DNA of 5,002 nt from Actinomycetes bacterium (GTDB taxonomy: Bacteria; Actinomycetota; Actinomycetes; JAJYSQ01): positions 1 to 5,002 of the forward strand of contig JAJYSQ010000186.1 in assembly GCA_021793495.1 (NCBI GenBank), written 5' to 3'. The notes beneath the pieces are model-generated. The model was not told the DNA's origin. It worked only from the letters and a program-made list of their open reading frames with translations, and did no database searches. Made by a program: the position numbers and the translations under genes. This document shows positions 1-4,997 of the stretch, one piece after another (the first letter of the stretch is position 1; every line of letters begins with the position of its first letter).

Positions 1-812
1 GCGCCTCGGCGCTGTCGGGCTCCTCGCAGACCGCGTCGGATGCCGAGTCCCACTCCGGTTCCTCGGGTTGGGCAGCGGCCGATCCATGGGTCTATGCCTT
101 CACCGGGAATGGCGGTTGGGTGATGGTGCAGGGGGCGTCTGGGCACAGCGGGTCGCTGTCCTCGTCCACGGGGAACACCGGGCACGCCAGCAACGGCGGT
201 GGCACCGGGGCCATCACGATCACCCTCGCCTCCGGTCAGACCGGTATGGTCTCCGGCACGTCGACCGGAGGGGTGTCGGGGGCAGCCTCGGGCACCTCGA
301 CCGGTATCGCGACCAGCGGCACTACGGGTGACTCGATGGCGACCGCACGGGGAGTGGGCGGGAACACCGGTGACGCCTGGTCCTGCTCCACGACGGTTTC
401 CCTGGCCTCGACCGGCGGGACGCTTCCTCCGGTTCCGTCGGGCGGTTGCACTCTCCCGGGAACGCCAGGCGGCGGAACCACACCAGGTGGCGGAACGCCA
501 GGCGGCGGCTCGACCGGTAGTGGCAGCTCGACCGGCGGGGGAACGCCCGGGGGGAGCAGCTCCACGACCACCGGGACGACCACCTCGGGTGTCACCAGCA
601 CGTCGACGACGCACGAACTGAGCACAGCGGTGCTCGGCGAGCAGATCAGCGCCACCGTGCCGGCCAGCTCCGGTACCGCGGTCCTGGGCGAGTCGCTGAG
701 TGCGCTGCCCCGCACCGGGGCCGACGCGGCCGGGCTGGTCCCGGTGGGCCTGCTCACCACGCTGTTCGGTGGGCTGCTCGCCGGGGCGGGGCGTCGTCGT
801 CGCCATGCCTGA
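1..812 (+). CDS. LPxTG cell-wall-anchored surface protein, C-terminal part (5' end outside window)
   Basis: The frame is open from base 3 to the TGA at 810-812 (269 residues visible), with no convincing start, so the gene enters from the left. The end is a classic sortase signal: LPRTG (bases 705-719), a hydrophobic stretch (AAGLVPVGLLTTLFGGLLAGAG) and the basic tail RRRRHA. Sortase normally cleaves between T and G and links the protein to peptidoglycan, so the rest should lie outside the membrane. The visible ectodomain is very rich in Gly, Ser and Thr, with short motifs such as SGTSTG. Two cysteines about 20 residues apart (codons at 384 and 447) could form a disulfide. A Pro/Gly then Thr/Ser linker follows (456-611), then two copies of a TAVLGE motif before the anchor. 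No catalytic or adhesive domain is recognisable here, so the ligand is unknown. A strong hairpin follows the stop. The anchor call is firm; the protein's role is not. Confidence 0.88.
   Translation, partial: ASALSGSSQTASDAESHSGSSGWAAADPWVYAFTGNGGWVMVQGASGHSGSLSSSTGNTGHASNGGGTGAITITLASGQTGMVSGTSTGGVSGAASGTSTGIATSGTTGDSMATARGVGGNTGDAWSCSTTVSLASTGGTLPPVPSGGCTLPGTPGGGTTPGGGTPGGGSTGSGSSTGGGTPGGSSSTTTGTTTSGVTSTSTTHELSTAVLGEQISATVPASSGTAVLGESLSALPRTGADAAGLVPVGLLTTLFGGLLAGAGRRRRHA
456..611 (+). repeat. Low-complexity Pro/Gly then Thr/Ser stalk-encoding stretch in the surface protein
   Basis: This stretch encodes repeated TPGGG-like units (about five imperfect copies, mixed with STG), then a Thr/Ser-rich run ending just before HELSTAVLGE. 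Such segments usually act as flexible, wall-spanning linkers between the ectodomain and the LPxTG anchor. The repeats are imperfect at the DNA level, so slippage could change copy number but is not shown here. Confidence 0.6.
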
Positions 813-851
813 GCAGCGGGTGAACCACAGCGCGGGCTGAGGTCCGTGGAA

Positions 852-889
852 AGGGGTGGGTACGAGCCGAGAGGCTCGTACCCACCCCT
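852..889. terminator. Perfect 17-bp hairpin, probable bidirectional terminator
   Basis: Bases 852-868 are an exact inverted complement of 873-889, leaving a 4-base loop, GAGA. Read on the plus strand this is a GNRA-type tetraloop closed by C-G. The hairpin lies 40 bases past the stop of the surface protein and between two converging genes, so it can serve transcripts from either side. There is no T-tract on either side, which is common for actinobacterial terminators. Confidence 0.75.
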
Positions 890-908
890 CGGCGTATCCG
901 TCCTGGTC

Positions 909-989
909 CGGCCCCTGCGGCCCCTGCGGCCCCTGCGGCCCCTGCGGCCCCTGCGGCCCCTGCGGCCCCTGCGGCCCCTGCGACGCCTG
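909..989. repeat. 9-bp tandem repeat: eight exact copies plus one degenerate
   Basis: The unit CGGCCCCTG occurs eight times without change from 909 to 980. A ninth copy with two mismatches occupies 981-989. It lies in the convergent intergenic region just before the aminotransferase stop. On the minus strand each unit carries GGGG, giving eight G-tracts separated by CCGCA, which fits the usual G-quadruplex pattern and would fall in the 3' end of the aminotransferase transcript. The unit length keeps reading frame, but no plausible gene runs through it on either strand. Confidence 0.9.
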
Positions 990-1002
990 AGGGCGACGCG
1001 AC

Positions 1003-2109
1003 CTATCGGACGGGGGCGAACGAGGCGGCGACCTGCACCACCCGCTCGTTCGCCTCGTGCTCGCCGATGGTGACCCGAACCCCTTCCTGCCCGAAGGGTC
1101 GCACGCTCACCCCCGCCGACTCGCACGCGGCGGCAAACTCGGCGGTGCGGGTCCCGAGGGACAGCCACCAGAAGTTCCCTTGCGCGTCGGGCACGTCATG
1201 GCCCTGGGCTCGCACGGCCGACACGACACGGGTGCGCTCATCCACGAGAGCCTCGACCCGAGCGTCCAACGCCGTCTGCTCCCCCAGGGAGGCGACCGCC
1301 GCGGCCTGGGCGGTGATCGACACCCCGAAGGGCAGGGCAGCCTTGCGCAGAGCCTCGGCCACCGGTGCGTCGGCCACGGCGTACCCGATGCGCAAGCCGG
1401 CCAGACCGTACGCCTTCGAGAAGGTCCTCAGCACCACCACGTTCGGATGGTTGCGGTAGACGGCCAGGGCGTCTGCGGCACCCGGGTCGCGGACGAACTC
1501 TGTGTACGCCTCGTCGAGCACGACGACGACCCTCGTCGGGACCCGGTCGAGGAATGCGGCCAGCTCCTCGGCGTGCACCGCCGGCCCCGTCGGGTTGTTC
1601 GGCGTGCACACGAGGACGACACGGGTTCGTGCCGAGACCGCCGCAGCCATCGCCGACAAGTCGTGGCGGCCCCCCGCCGCCAGGGGGACCGCCAGGGCAC
1701 GCGCGCCCGCCAGCCGGGTGAGGATCGGGTAGGCCTCGAAGGAGCGCCACGCAAACACCACCTCGTCGCCCGGATCGCACGCGACAGCGAGGACCTGGGC
1801 GAGCACCGCGACCGACCCGGTCCCCAAGGCGAGGTGGTCGGCCGGCACCTGCAACCGCTCGGCGAGCGCGGCCACCAGCCGGGACGAGGCCATGTCCGGG
1901 TACCGGTTGAGCTCGTCCAACGCCCGCGACGTGGCAGCGAGCACACCCGGCAACGGGGGGAAGGGGTTCTCGTTCGACGAGAGCTTGTAGGAGCCGCGCC
2001 CCGCGCCCACGGGTCGCTGCCCCGCCGGCCGACCAGGCTGGTAGGACGGCAGCGAGGAGAGCAGGTCACGCAGCTGGGGGGCCGAGGAGGCAGCCGGAGG
2101 TTCGCTCAC
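1003..2109 (-). CDS. hisC: Histidinol-phosphate / aromatic-amino-acid aminotransferase (HisC2/Pat type)
   Basis: A fold-type I PLP aminotransferase of 368 residues, the normal length for HisC. Such enzymes transfer an amino group between glutamate/2-oxoglutarate and imidazole-acetol phosphate (histidine synthesis) or aromatic keto acids (phenylalanine/tyrosine). Visible motifs: SNENP (45-49), NRYPD, GDEVVFAWRSFEAYP, NNPTG (171-175), DEAY (199-202), RTFSKAYGLAGLR with the PLP lysine at K232, and the substrate carboxylate arginine R345 near the C-terminus. The WRSFEAYP and VVVLRTFSKAYGLAGLRIGYA blocks resemble mycobacterial HisC2 and the Pat phenylalanine aminotransferases. No other histidine genes are nearby, so an aromatic role is plausible. 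The GTG at 2107-2109 is chosen because the reading upstream is low-complexity and would overlap the divergent gene. No Shine-Dalgarno is seen; a TACAGT box six bases upstream suggests a leaderless mRNA. The family is certain; the physiological substrate is not. Confidence 0.93.
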   Translation of the reverse strand: MSEPPAASSAPQLRDLLSSLPSYQPGRPAGQRPVGAGRGSYKLSSNENPFPPLPGVLAATSRALDELNRYPDMASSRLVAALAERLQVPADHLALGTGSVAVLAQVLAVACDPGDEVVFAWRSFEAYPILTRLAGARALAVPLAAGGRHDLSAMAAAVSARTRVVLVCTPNNPTGPAVHAEELAAFLDRVPTRVVVVLDEAYTEFVRDPGAADALAVYRNHPNVVVLRTFSKAYGLAGLRIGYAVADAPVAEALRKAALPFGVSITAQAAAVASLGEQTALDARVEALVDERTRVVSAVRAQGHDVPDAQGNFWWLSLGTRTAEFAAACESAGVSVRPFGQEGVRVTIGEHEANERVVQVAASFAPVR

Positions 2110-2115
2110 GTCGTC

Positions 2116-2121
2116 ACTGTA
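2116..2121 (-). promoter_or_regulatory. Candidate -10 box (TACAGT) for a leaderless aminotransferase mRNA
   Basis: On the minus strand TACAGT fits the TANNNT -10 consensus and ends six bases before the GTG start at 2109. Transcription would then begin at or next to the start codon. The absence of a Shine-Dalgarno sequence agrees with this. No good -35 hexamer is visible 16-18 bases upstream. Confidence 0.4.
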
Positions 2122-2122
2122 G

Positions 2123-2169
2123 GACGGCGCCGGGTGAGACGGCGCCGGGGTGGGACGATGCCCGGGTGA
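2123..2169. repeat. Tandem ~15-bp direct repeats in the divergent promoter interval
   Basis: GACGGCGCCGGG occurs at 2123-2134 and again at 2138-2149, a 15-base period. Each copy contains the palindrome CGGCGCCG. A looser third copy, GACGATGCCCGGGTGA (2154-2169), runs into the GTG start of the membrane protein. Period and position suit an operator read on one DNA face or a simple duplication; no regulator is identified. Confidence 0.55.
2154..2159 (+). promoter_or_regulatory. Weak candidate -10 (GACGAT) for the membrane protein/phosphatase operon
   Basis: GACGAT ends six bases before the GTG at 2166, mirroring the arrangement on the other strand. It matches only the A2 and T6 positions of TANNNT, and no -35 is evident. 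It is listed because the gene has no Shine-Dalgarno sequence and only 56 bases separate the two divergent genes. Confidence 0.2.
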
Positions 2170-2546
2170 ACGCCTTCCTCGCACGCACCGGCGTCAACGC
2201 GCTCGCCCTGGCCGCCGCGGCGTGGCTGGTGCAGGGGATCACCCTGACCGGGGCCACGCGGGTCCGTCAGGTGCTCAGCCTGCTCGTTGTCGCGATCATC
2301 TTCGGCCTGGTCAACGCGGTCCTCAAGCCGATCGTGCGGCTGCTGACCTTCCCGCTCTACCTGCTGACCCTCGGGCTGTTCACCTTCGTGGTCAACGCCG
2401 GCATGCTGTTGATCACGTCGGCTCTCGCCGACACCCTGCGTCTGTCCTTCCACGTCGCGGGCTTCGGCTCGGCGCTGGCCGGCGCCGTGGTGATCTTCGT
2501 GGTGAGCATGCTCGCCAGCCTCGCCTTCGGGGGAAAGTCGCGGTGA
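2166..2546 (+). CDS. YvlD / 'phage holin family' (Phage_holin_4_2-like) small membrane protein
   Basis: A 126-residue, almost wholly hydrophobic protein with four predicted membrane helices at roughly residues 9-25, 36-53, 59-83 and 98-121. The central signature GLVNAVLKPIVRLLTFPLYLLTLGLF followed by FVVNAGMLL, and the glycine-rich last helix GFGSALAGAVV, match the family named Phage_holin_4_2 (B. subtilis YvlD and many bacterial chromosomal relatives). Despite the name, chromosomal members have no demonstrated lysis role and no phage genes lie nearby, so a housekeeping membrane protein of unknown function is the honest call. The GTG at 2166 gives the family's usual length and N-terminus. No Shine-Dalgarno is seen, so translation may be leaderless. 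The TGA overlaps the next gene's GTG, indicating one operon with translational coupling. Confidence 0.88.
   Translation: MNAFLARTGVNALALAAAAWLVQGITLTGATRVRQVLSLLVVAIIFGLVNAVLKPIVRLLTFPLYLLTLGLFTFVVNAGMLLITSALADTLRLSFHVAGFGSALAGAVVIFVVSMLASLAFGGKSR
2529..2537 (+). promoter_or_regulatory. Shine-Dalgarno-like site deciding the phosphatase start
   Basis: GGGGGAAAG lies five bases before the GTG at 2543, inside the last codons of the membrane protein gene. Together with the GTGA stop/start overlap it supports this start over the ATG at 2603, which would begin only two residues before the catalytic cysteine and remove the first beta-strand. Confidence 0.5.
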
Positions 2547-3127
2547 ACCCCGAGCTCTCGACCGGTCCGGGACGCCCTGACGTCAGCAGGTACGCGGTGA
2601 TCATGGTGTGCACCGGAAACATCTGCCGCTCCCCGATCGCCGAAGCGGTACTGCGGTCCCAGCTTGCCCACGCCGGGCTGACCGGGTCGGTGAGCGTGGC
2701 CAGCGCTGGCACCGGTCGGTGGCACGTCGGCCAGGACGCCGACCCTCAGGCACTGGCGGCGCTCGAACGCGCTGGATACCGGCTGCCCGACCACCGCGCG
2801 CGCCAGTTCGAGCCCGGCTGGCTGCGCACGTACGACCTGGTCCTGGCGATGGATACCGGGAACGAGCGGGCCTTGCTCCGGTACGCGACCACCCCACCCG
2901 ACCGGGCGAAGATCCATCTCCTGCGCACGTACGATCCCGCTGCTTCCGAGGAGGACCGGGAGGTGGCCGACCCGTACGGCGGTGGTCCGGCGGACTTCGA
3001 CCGCACGGTGCGGGTCGTCGAAGCCGCCTGCCCCCACCTCGTCGACGAGCTGTCCCGACACCTGGCCGGCCCCTCCGACACCTGGCCGGCCCCTCCCCCA
3101 CCGGGCCGGTCCGTCGACCCCGTATGA
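2543..3127 (+). CDS. Low-molecular-weight protein tyrosine phosphatase
   Basis: A 194-residue cytosolic phosphatase of the LMW-PTP/arsenate-reductase fold that removes phosphate from phosphotyrosine through a cysteinyl-phosphate intermediate. The P-loop CTGNICRS (residues 23-30) gives the nucleophile C23 and phosphate-binding R29. The general acid is D143 in the DPYGGG motif. The segments SAGTGRWHVGQDADP and DHRARQF also match the family. P-loop and acid are both present, so an active enzyme is expected. Arsenate reductase activity is less likely without ars genes nearby. The start overlaps the upstream membrane protein stop by GTGA, so both come from one mRNA. The family normally ends soon after the helix LVDELSRHL; here a Pro-rich tail (AGPSDTWPAPPPPGRSVDPV) follows, created by a 20-bp tandem duplication that shifts the frame. 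The tail is probably dispensable. Targets are unknown. Confidence 0.92.
   Translation: MNPELSTGPGRPDVSRYAVIMVCTGNICRSPIAEAVLRSQLAHAGLTGSVSVASAGTGRWHVGQDADPQALAALERAGYRLPDHRARQFEPGWLRTYDLVLAMDTGNERALLRYATTPPDRAKIHLLRTYDPAASEEDREVADPYGGGPADFDRTVRVVEAACPHLVDELSRHLAGPSDTWPAPPPPGRSVDPV
3055..3096 (+). repeat. 20-bp tandem duplication in the 3' end of the phosphatase gene
   Basis: Bases 3055-3074 are repeated exactly at 3075-3094 and the match continues two bases further. Because 20 is not a multiple of three, the second copy is read in another frame: the first copy codes HLAGPS and the second DTWPAPP. Removing one copy would carry the frame on to a stop at 3154-3156 with a different Arg/Pro-rich tail. 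Confidence 0.9.
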
Positions 3128-3147
3128 GGCCCCCACCGTGGGGCCCT
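3127..3147 (+). terminator. Hairpin at the phosphatase stop codon, probable terminator
   Basis: AGGCCCCCA (3127-3135) pairs with TGGGGCCCT (3139-3147) around a 3-base loop with one internal C/C mismatch. It begins on the last base of the TGA. The stem is short but very GC-rich. There is no T-tract. Confidence 0.5.
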
Positions 3148-3200
3148 CCACCATGACGACGACCCAGCGGCCCAGGCAGCTGGAGCACGAGGTCCACGTC

Positions 3201-3229
3201 GCCGGTGGGTACGCGCCGCCTCCACCGGC
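3201..3229 (-). terminator. Hairpin just past the tenA remnant, probable terminator for dnaB-direction transcripts
   Basis: GCCGGTGG (3201-3208) and CCACCGGC (3222-3229) are exact inverted complements with a 13-base loop. On the minus strand the hairpin starts five bases after the stop of the tenA-like frame. It is the first stem-loop I noticed downstream of dnaB. No T-tract follows. Confidence 0.5.
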
Positions 3230-3233
3230 AGGG

Positions 3234-3398
3234 TCAGACCGGCCAGGCCTCCTGACGCCAGGCCGCATCCCAGAACATCCACTCGCACCGGGTCGTGGCA
3301 CGCACGTGCTCGATCATGCGTGCCCGGTCCCCGGGCCCGGCGATCAACCCGATCCGGTCGACCGTGGCCAGCACGGCGGTCGCCGCGCCACCAGCCAC
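3234..3398 (-). pseudogene. Remnant of a TenA/thiaminase II-like gene (C-terminal ~50 residues)
   Basis: Reading the minus strand gives an open frame ending DRARMIEHVRATTRCEWMF then WDAAWRQEAWPV and a TGA at 3234-3236. The pattern of a long helix followed by (Y/C)EWMFWDxAWRxExWPV is how I recall TenA/thiaminase II proteins ending, including the glutamate-bearing helix of the active site. Full TenA is about 220 residues; here only about 50-60 resemble it. A GTG at 3396-3398 would give 54 residues, but it has no Shine-Dalgarno sequence. Upstream in this frame the reading passes into the end of dnaB with no start codon before an in-frame stop near 3527. The N-terminal three quarters are therefore absent, most simply by deletion up to dnaB. 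No thiamine genes are nearby. It could instead be a short expressed protein. The family call rests on memory of the C-terminal motif. Confidence 0.6.
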
Positions 3399-3430
3399 CC
3401 ACGGGGGAGCAACCGGCCCGGACGCGAGGC

Positions 3431-4810
3431 TCAGGTGACGGCCATGTCGACAAACCTCGAGTAATGGCCCTGGAAGGCCACGGTGACCGTGGCGGTCGGA
3501 CCGTTGCGGTGCTTGGCCACGATCAGGTCAGCCTCGCCCGCGCGGGGGGACTCCCGCTCGTAGGCGTCCTCCCGGTGCAGCAGCACGACCATGTCGGCGT
3601 CCTGCTCCAACGAACCGGACTCACGCAGGTCCGAGAGCATCGGGCGCTTGTCCGTGCGCTGCTCCGGGCCACGGTTGAGCTGGCTGATCGCGACGACCGG
3701 AACCTCGAGCTCCTTGGCCATCAGCTTCAGCGAACGAGAGAACTCACTCACCTCCAACTGGCGGGACTCCACTCGCTTCCCGCTGCTCATCAGCTGCAGG
3801 TAGTCGACGATGACCAGCCGCAGCTCGTGCCGCTGCTTGAGCCGACGACACTTGGCCCGGATCTCCATCATCGACATGTTGGGGGAGTCGTCCACGAACA
3901 GTGGCGCACCGGACACCTCGCCCATCCGCCGGGCCATCCGGTTCCAGTCCTCCTGGCTCATCGTGCCGCCCCTCATGTGCTGCAGCGGCACCTGGGCCTC
4001 CGCCGAGAGCAACCGCATCGTGATCTCGTTCCGGCTCATCTCCAGGGAGAAGATCACGCTTGCGAGTCCGTGCTTGATCGCCGCGGAACGAGCGAAGTCC
4101 AGACCGATGGTGGACTTGCCGATCGCCGGCCGGGCCGCCACGATCACCAGCTGTCCCGGGTGCAGCCCGTGGGTCAGGGCGTCCAGGTCCACGAACCCCG
4201 TCGGTACCCCAACCATCTCCCCGTTGCGCGAGCCGATCGCCTCGATCTCGTCGAGGGCGGACTCCATGATCGACGACAGCCGCTGGTAGTCCTCGCTGGC
4301 CCGTCGGTCGGTGACCGCGTACACCTCGGCCTGCGCGCGGTCCACCAGCTCGTCAGCGTCGCCCTCGGCGGCATACCCCATCTGGACGATGCGGGTACCG
4401 GCCTCGACCAGCCGGCGCAGGATCGCCTGCTCGCGCACGATCTGGGCGTAGTATCCGGCGTTCGCTGCGGTCGGCACCCCAGCGATCAGCGTGTGCAGGT
4501 AGGGGGCCCCGCCGATGCGGGCGATCTCCCCTCGTCGGGTGAGCTCGGCCGCCACCGTCACCGGGTCGGCCGGCTCCCCCCGGCCGTAGAGGTCGAGGAC
4601 CACCTCGTAGATCAGCTCGTGCGCCGGACGGTAGAAGTCGCGACCGCGCAGTGTCTCCACCACGTCGGCGATCGCGTCCTTGGACAGCAGCATGGCGCCG
4701 AGGGCGGACTGCTCAGCGGCGACGTCCTGCGGCGGCATCCGGTCGACTCGCCCGGTCGGCGGCCCCCCGGGGTCCCGCGAGCTGGCCGGTGAGAGCTCCG
4801 TGATGCTCAC
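3431..4810 (-). CDS. dnaB: Replicative DNA helicase DnaB
   Basis: A 459-residue hexameric helicase that unwinds DNA ahead of the replication fork and recruits primase. The N-terminal primase-interacting domain (about 25-135) begins PPQDVAAEQSALGAMLLSKDA. The RecA-like C-terminal domain holds Walker A ARPAIGKST (226-234, K232), the following SLEMS motif, Walker B VIVDYLQLM (333-341, D336), SQLNR (376-380), the LRESGSLEQDAD segment (395-406) and KHRNGPT (433-439). It ends in FQGHYSRFVDMA, the usual terminus, so the gene is complete. No intein interrupts these motifs, unlike several mycobacterial dnaB genes. The GTG at 4808-4810 is chosen because a strong GGAGGGGAGGG lies eight bases upstream and the product starts VSITEL. 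A GTG starting 22 codons further up would add residues unlike the family. It is transcribed leftward, with the tenA remnant and a hairpin following its stop. Confidence 0.97.
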   Translation of the reverse strand: MSITELSPASSRDPGGPPTGRVDRMPPQDVAAEQSALGAMLLSKDAIADVVETLRGRDFYRPAHELIYEVVLDLYGRGEPADPVTVAAELTRRGEIARIGGAPYLHTLIAGVPTAANAGYYAQIVREQAILRRLVEAGTRIVQMGYAAEGDADELVDRAQAEVYAVTDRRASEDYQRLSSIMESALDEIEAIGSRNGEMVGVPTGFVDLDALTHGLHPGQLVIVAARPAIGKSTIGLDFARSAAIKHGLASVIFSLEMSRNEITMRLLSAEAQVPLQHMRGGTMSQEDWNRMARRMGEVSGAPLFVDDSPNMSMMEIRAKCRRLKQRHELRLVIVDYLQLMSSGKRVESRQLEVSEFSRSLKLMAKELEVPVVAISQLNRGPEQRTDKRPMLSDLRESGSLEQDADMVVLLHREDAYERESPRAGEADLIVAKHRNGPTATVTVAFQGHYSRFVDMAVT

Positions 4811-4818
4811 TGGATGTG

Positions 4819-4829
4819 CCCTCCCCTCC
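4819..4829 (-). promoter_or_regulatory. Strong Shine-Dalgarno site fixing the dnaB start
   Basis: The minus strand reads GGAGGGGAGGG, then eight bases, then GTG at 4810. It is the clearest ribosome-binding site in the window and rules out the longer upstream reading. Confidence 0.75.
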
Positions 4830-4877
4830 GACGCCTCGCACCTCACCCGCTGCGGTACCTGAGCACACCGTGCCACC

Positions 4878-4911
4878 GAGCACCGACAGGAACCTCAGCT
4901 GCTCGGTGCTC
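4878..4911 (-). other. 9-bp stem-loop upstream of dnaB (leader hairpin or upstream-gene terminator)
   Basis: GAGCACCGA (4878-4886) and TCGGTGCTC (4903-4911) are exact inverted complements around a 16-base loop containing CAGCTG. The stem lies about 70 bases before the dnaB start. If dnaB is transcribed from the TAATGT box further up, the hairpin sits in its 5' leader. Otherwise it could end transcription from a gene outside the right edge. Confidence 0.5.
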
Positions 4912-4941
4912 ACGGCGAGACGTCGTCGGGCCCGGGTGGCG

Positions 4942-4947
4942 ACATTA
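4942..4947 (-). promoter_or_regulatory. Candidate -10 box (TAATGT) for dnaB
   Basis: On the minus strand TAATGT fits TANNNT in otherwise very GC-rich DNA. Transcription would start near 4935, giving a leader of about 125 bases that includes the hairpin and Shine-Dalgarno site. No clear -35 hexamer is seen. Confidence 0.35.
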
Positions 4948-4980
4948 CGGACCCGCCGCCGGGACGACCAGGCCCCCCCA

Positions 4981-4997
4981 TCCACAGGGGATGTGGA
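4981..4997. other. Inverted TCCACA pair resembling DnaA-box cores
   Basis: TCCACA (4981-4986) and TGTGGA (4992-4997) form a perfect 6-bp inverted repeat with a 5-base spacer. With flanks they read CCATCCACA and, on the other strand, GCGTCCACA, each matching the consensus DnaA box TTATCCACA or TTGTCCACA at seven of nine positions. The site is at the window edge, so any further copies cannot be seen. Confidence 0.35.

Noticed and set aside
909..989. CRISPR array or collagen-like coding repeat
   Set aside because: Repeats are contiguous 9-mers without spacers, so not CRISPR. One minus-strand frame would read Gly-Pro-Gln, but no plausible gene carries that frame.
236..1168. Minus-strand frame crossing the surface protein end and the 9-bp repeat (RRG repeats)
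   Set aside because: It runs opposite to the LPxTG gene, through a terminator hairpin and a minisatellite; the apparent Arg/Gly repeats are just the 9-bp unit translated.
1057..2169. Long plus-strand open frame antisense to the aminotransferase
   Set aside because: It covers a gene with all PLP-enzyme motifs, and its own translation is low-complexity Arg/Gly with no family resemblance.
2166..2546. Prophage or lysis cassette suggested by the holin family name
   Set aside because: No endolysin, structural, integrase or attachment features nearby; neighbours are housekeeping genes and the family is widespread on chromosomes.
855..3213. Ten-base GGTGGGTACG shared by the hairpins at 855-864 and 3204-3213
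   Set aside because: Flanks differ, stems are otherwise unrelated, and a ten-base match in GC-rich hairpins is weak evidence of a dispersed element.
2982..3464. Plus-strand frame after the phosphatase, including an ATG near 3153
   Set aside because: It is antisense to the tenA-like remnant, has no ribosome site and its product resembles nothing known to me.
3320..4792. A 490-codon open frame antisense to dnaB
   Set aside because: It is the exact antisense shadow of a clearly conserved dnaB; its translation is rich in Arg, His and Gly with no recognisable domain. Long shadows are normal in very high-GC DNA.
4811..4876. Longer dnaB start at 4876
   Set aside because: The extra 22 residues are unlike DnaB and a strong Shine-Dalgarno sequence lies in front of the GTG at 4810.
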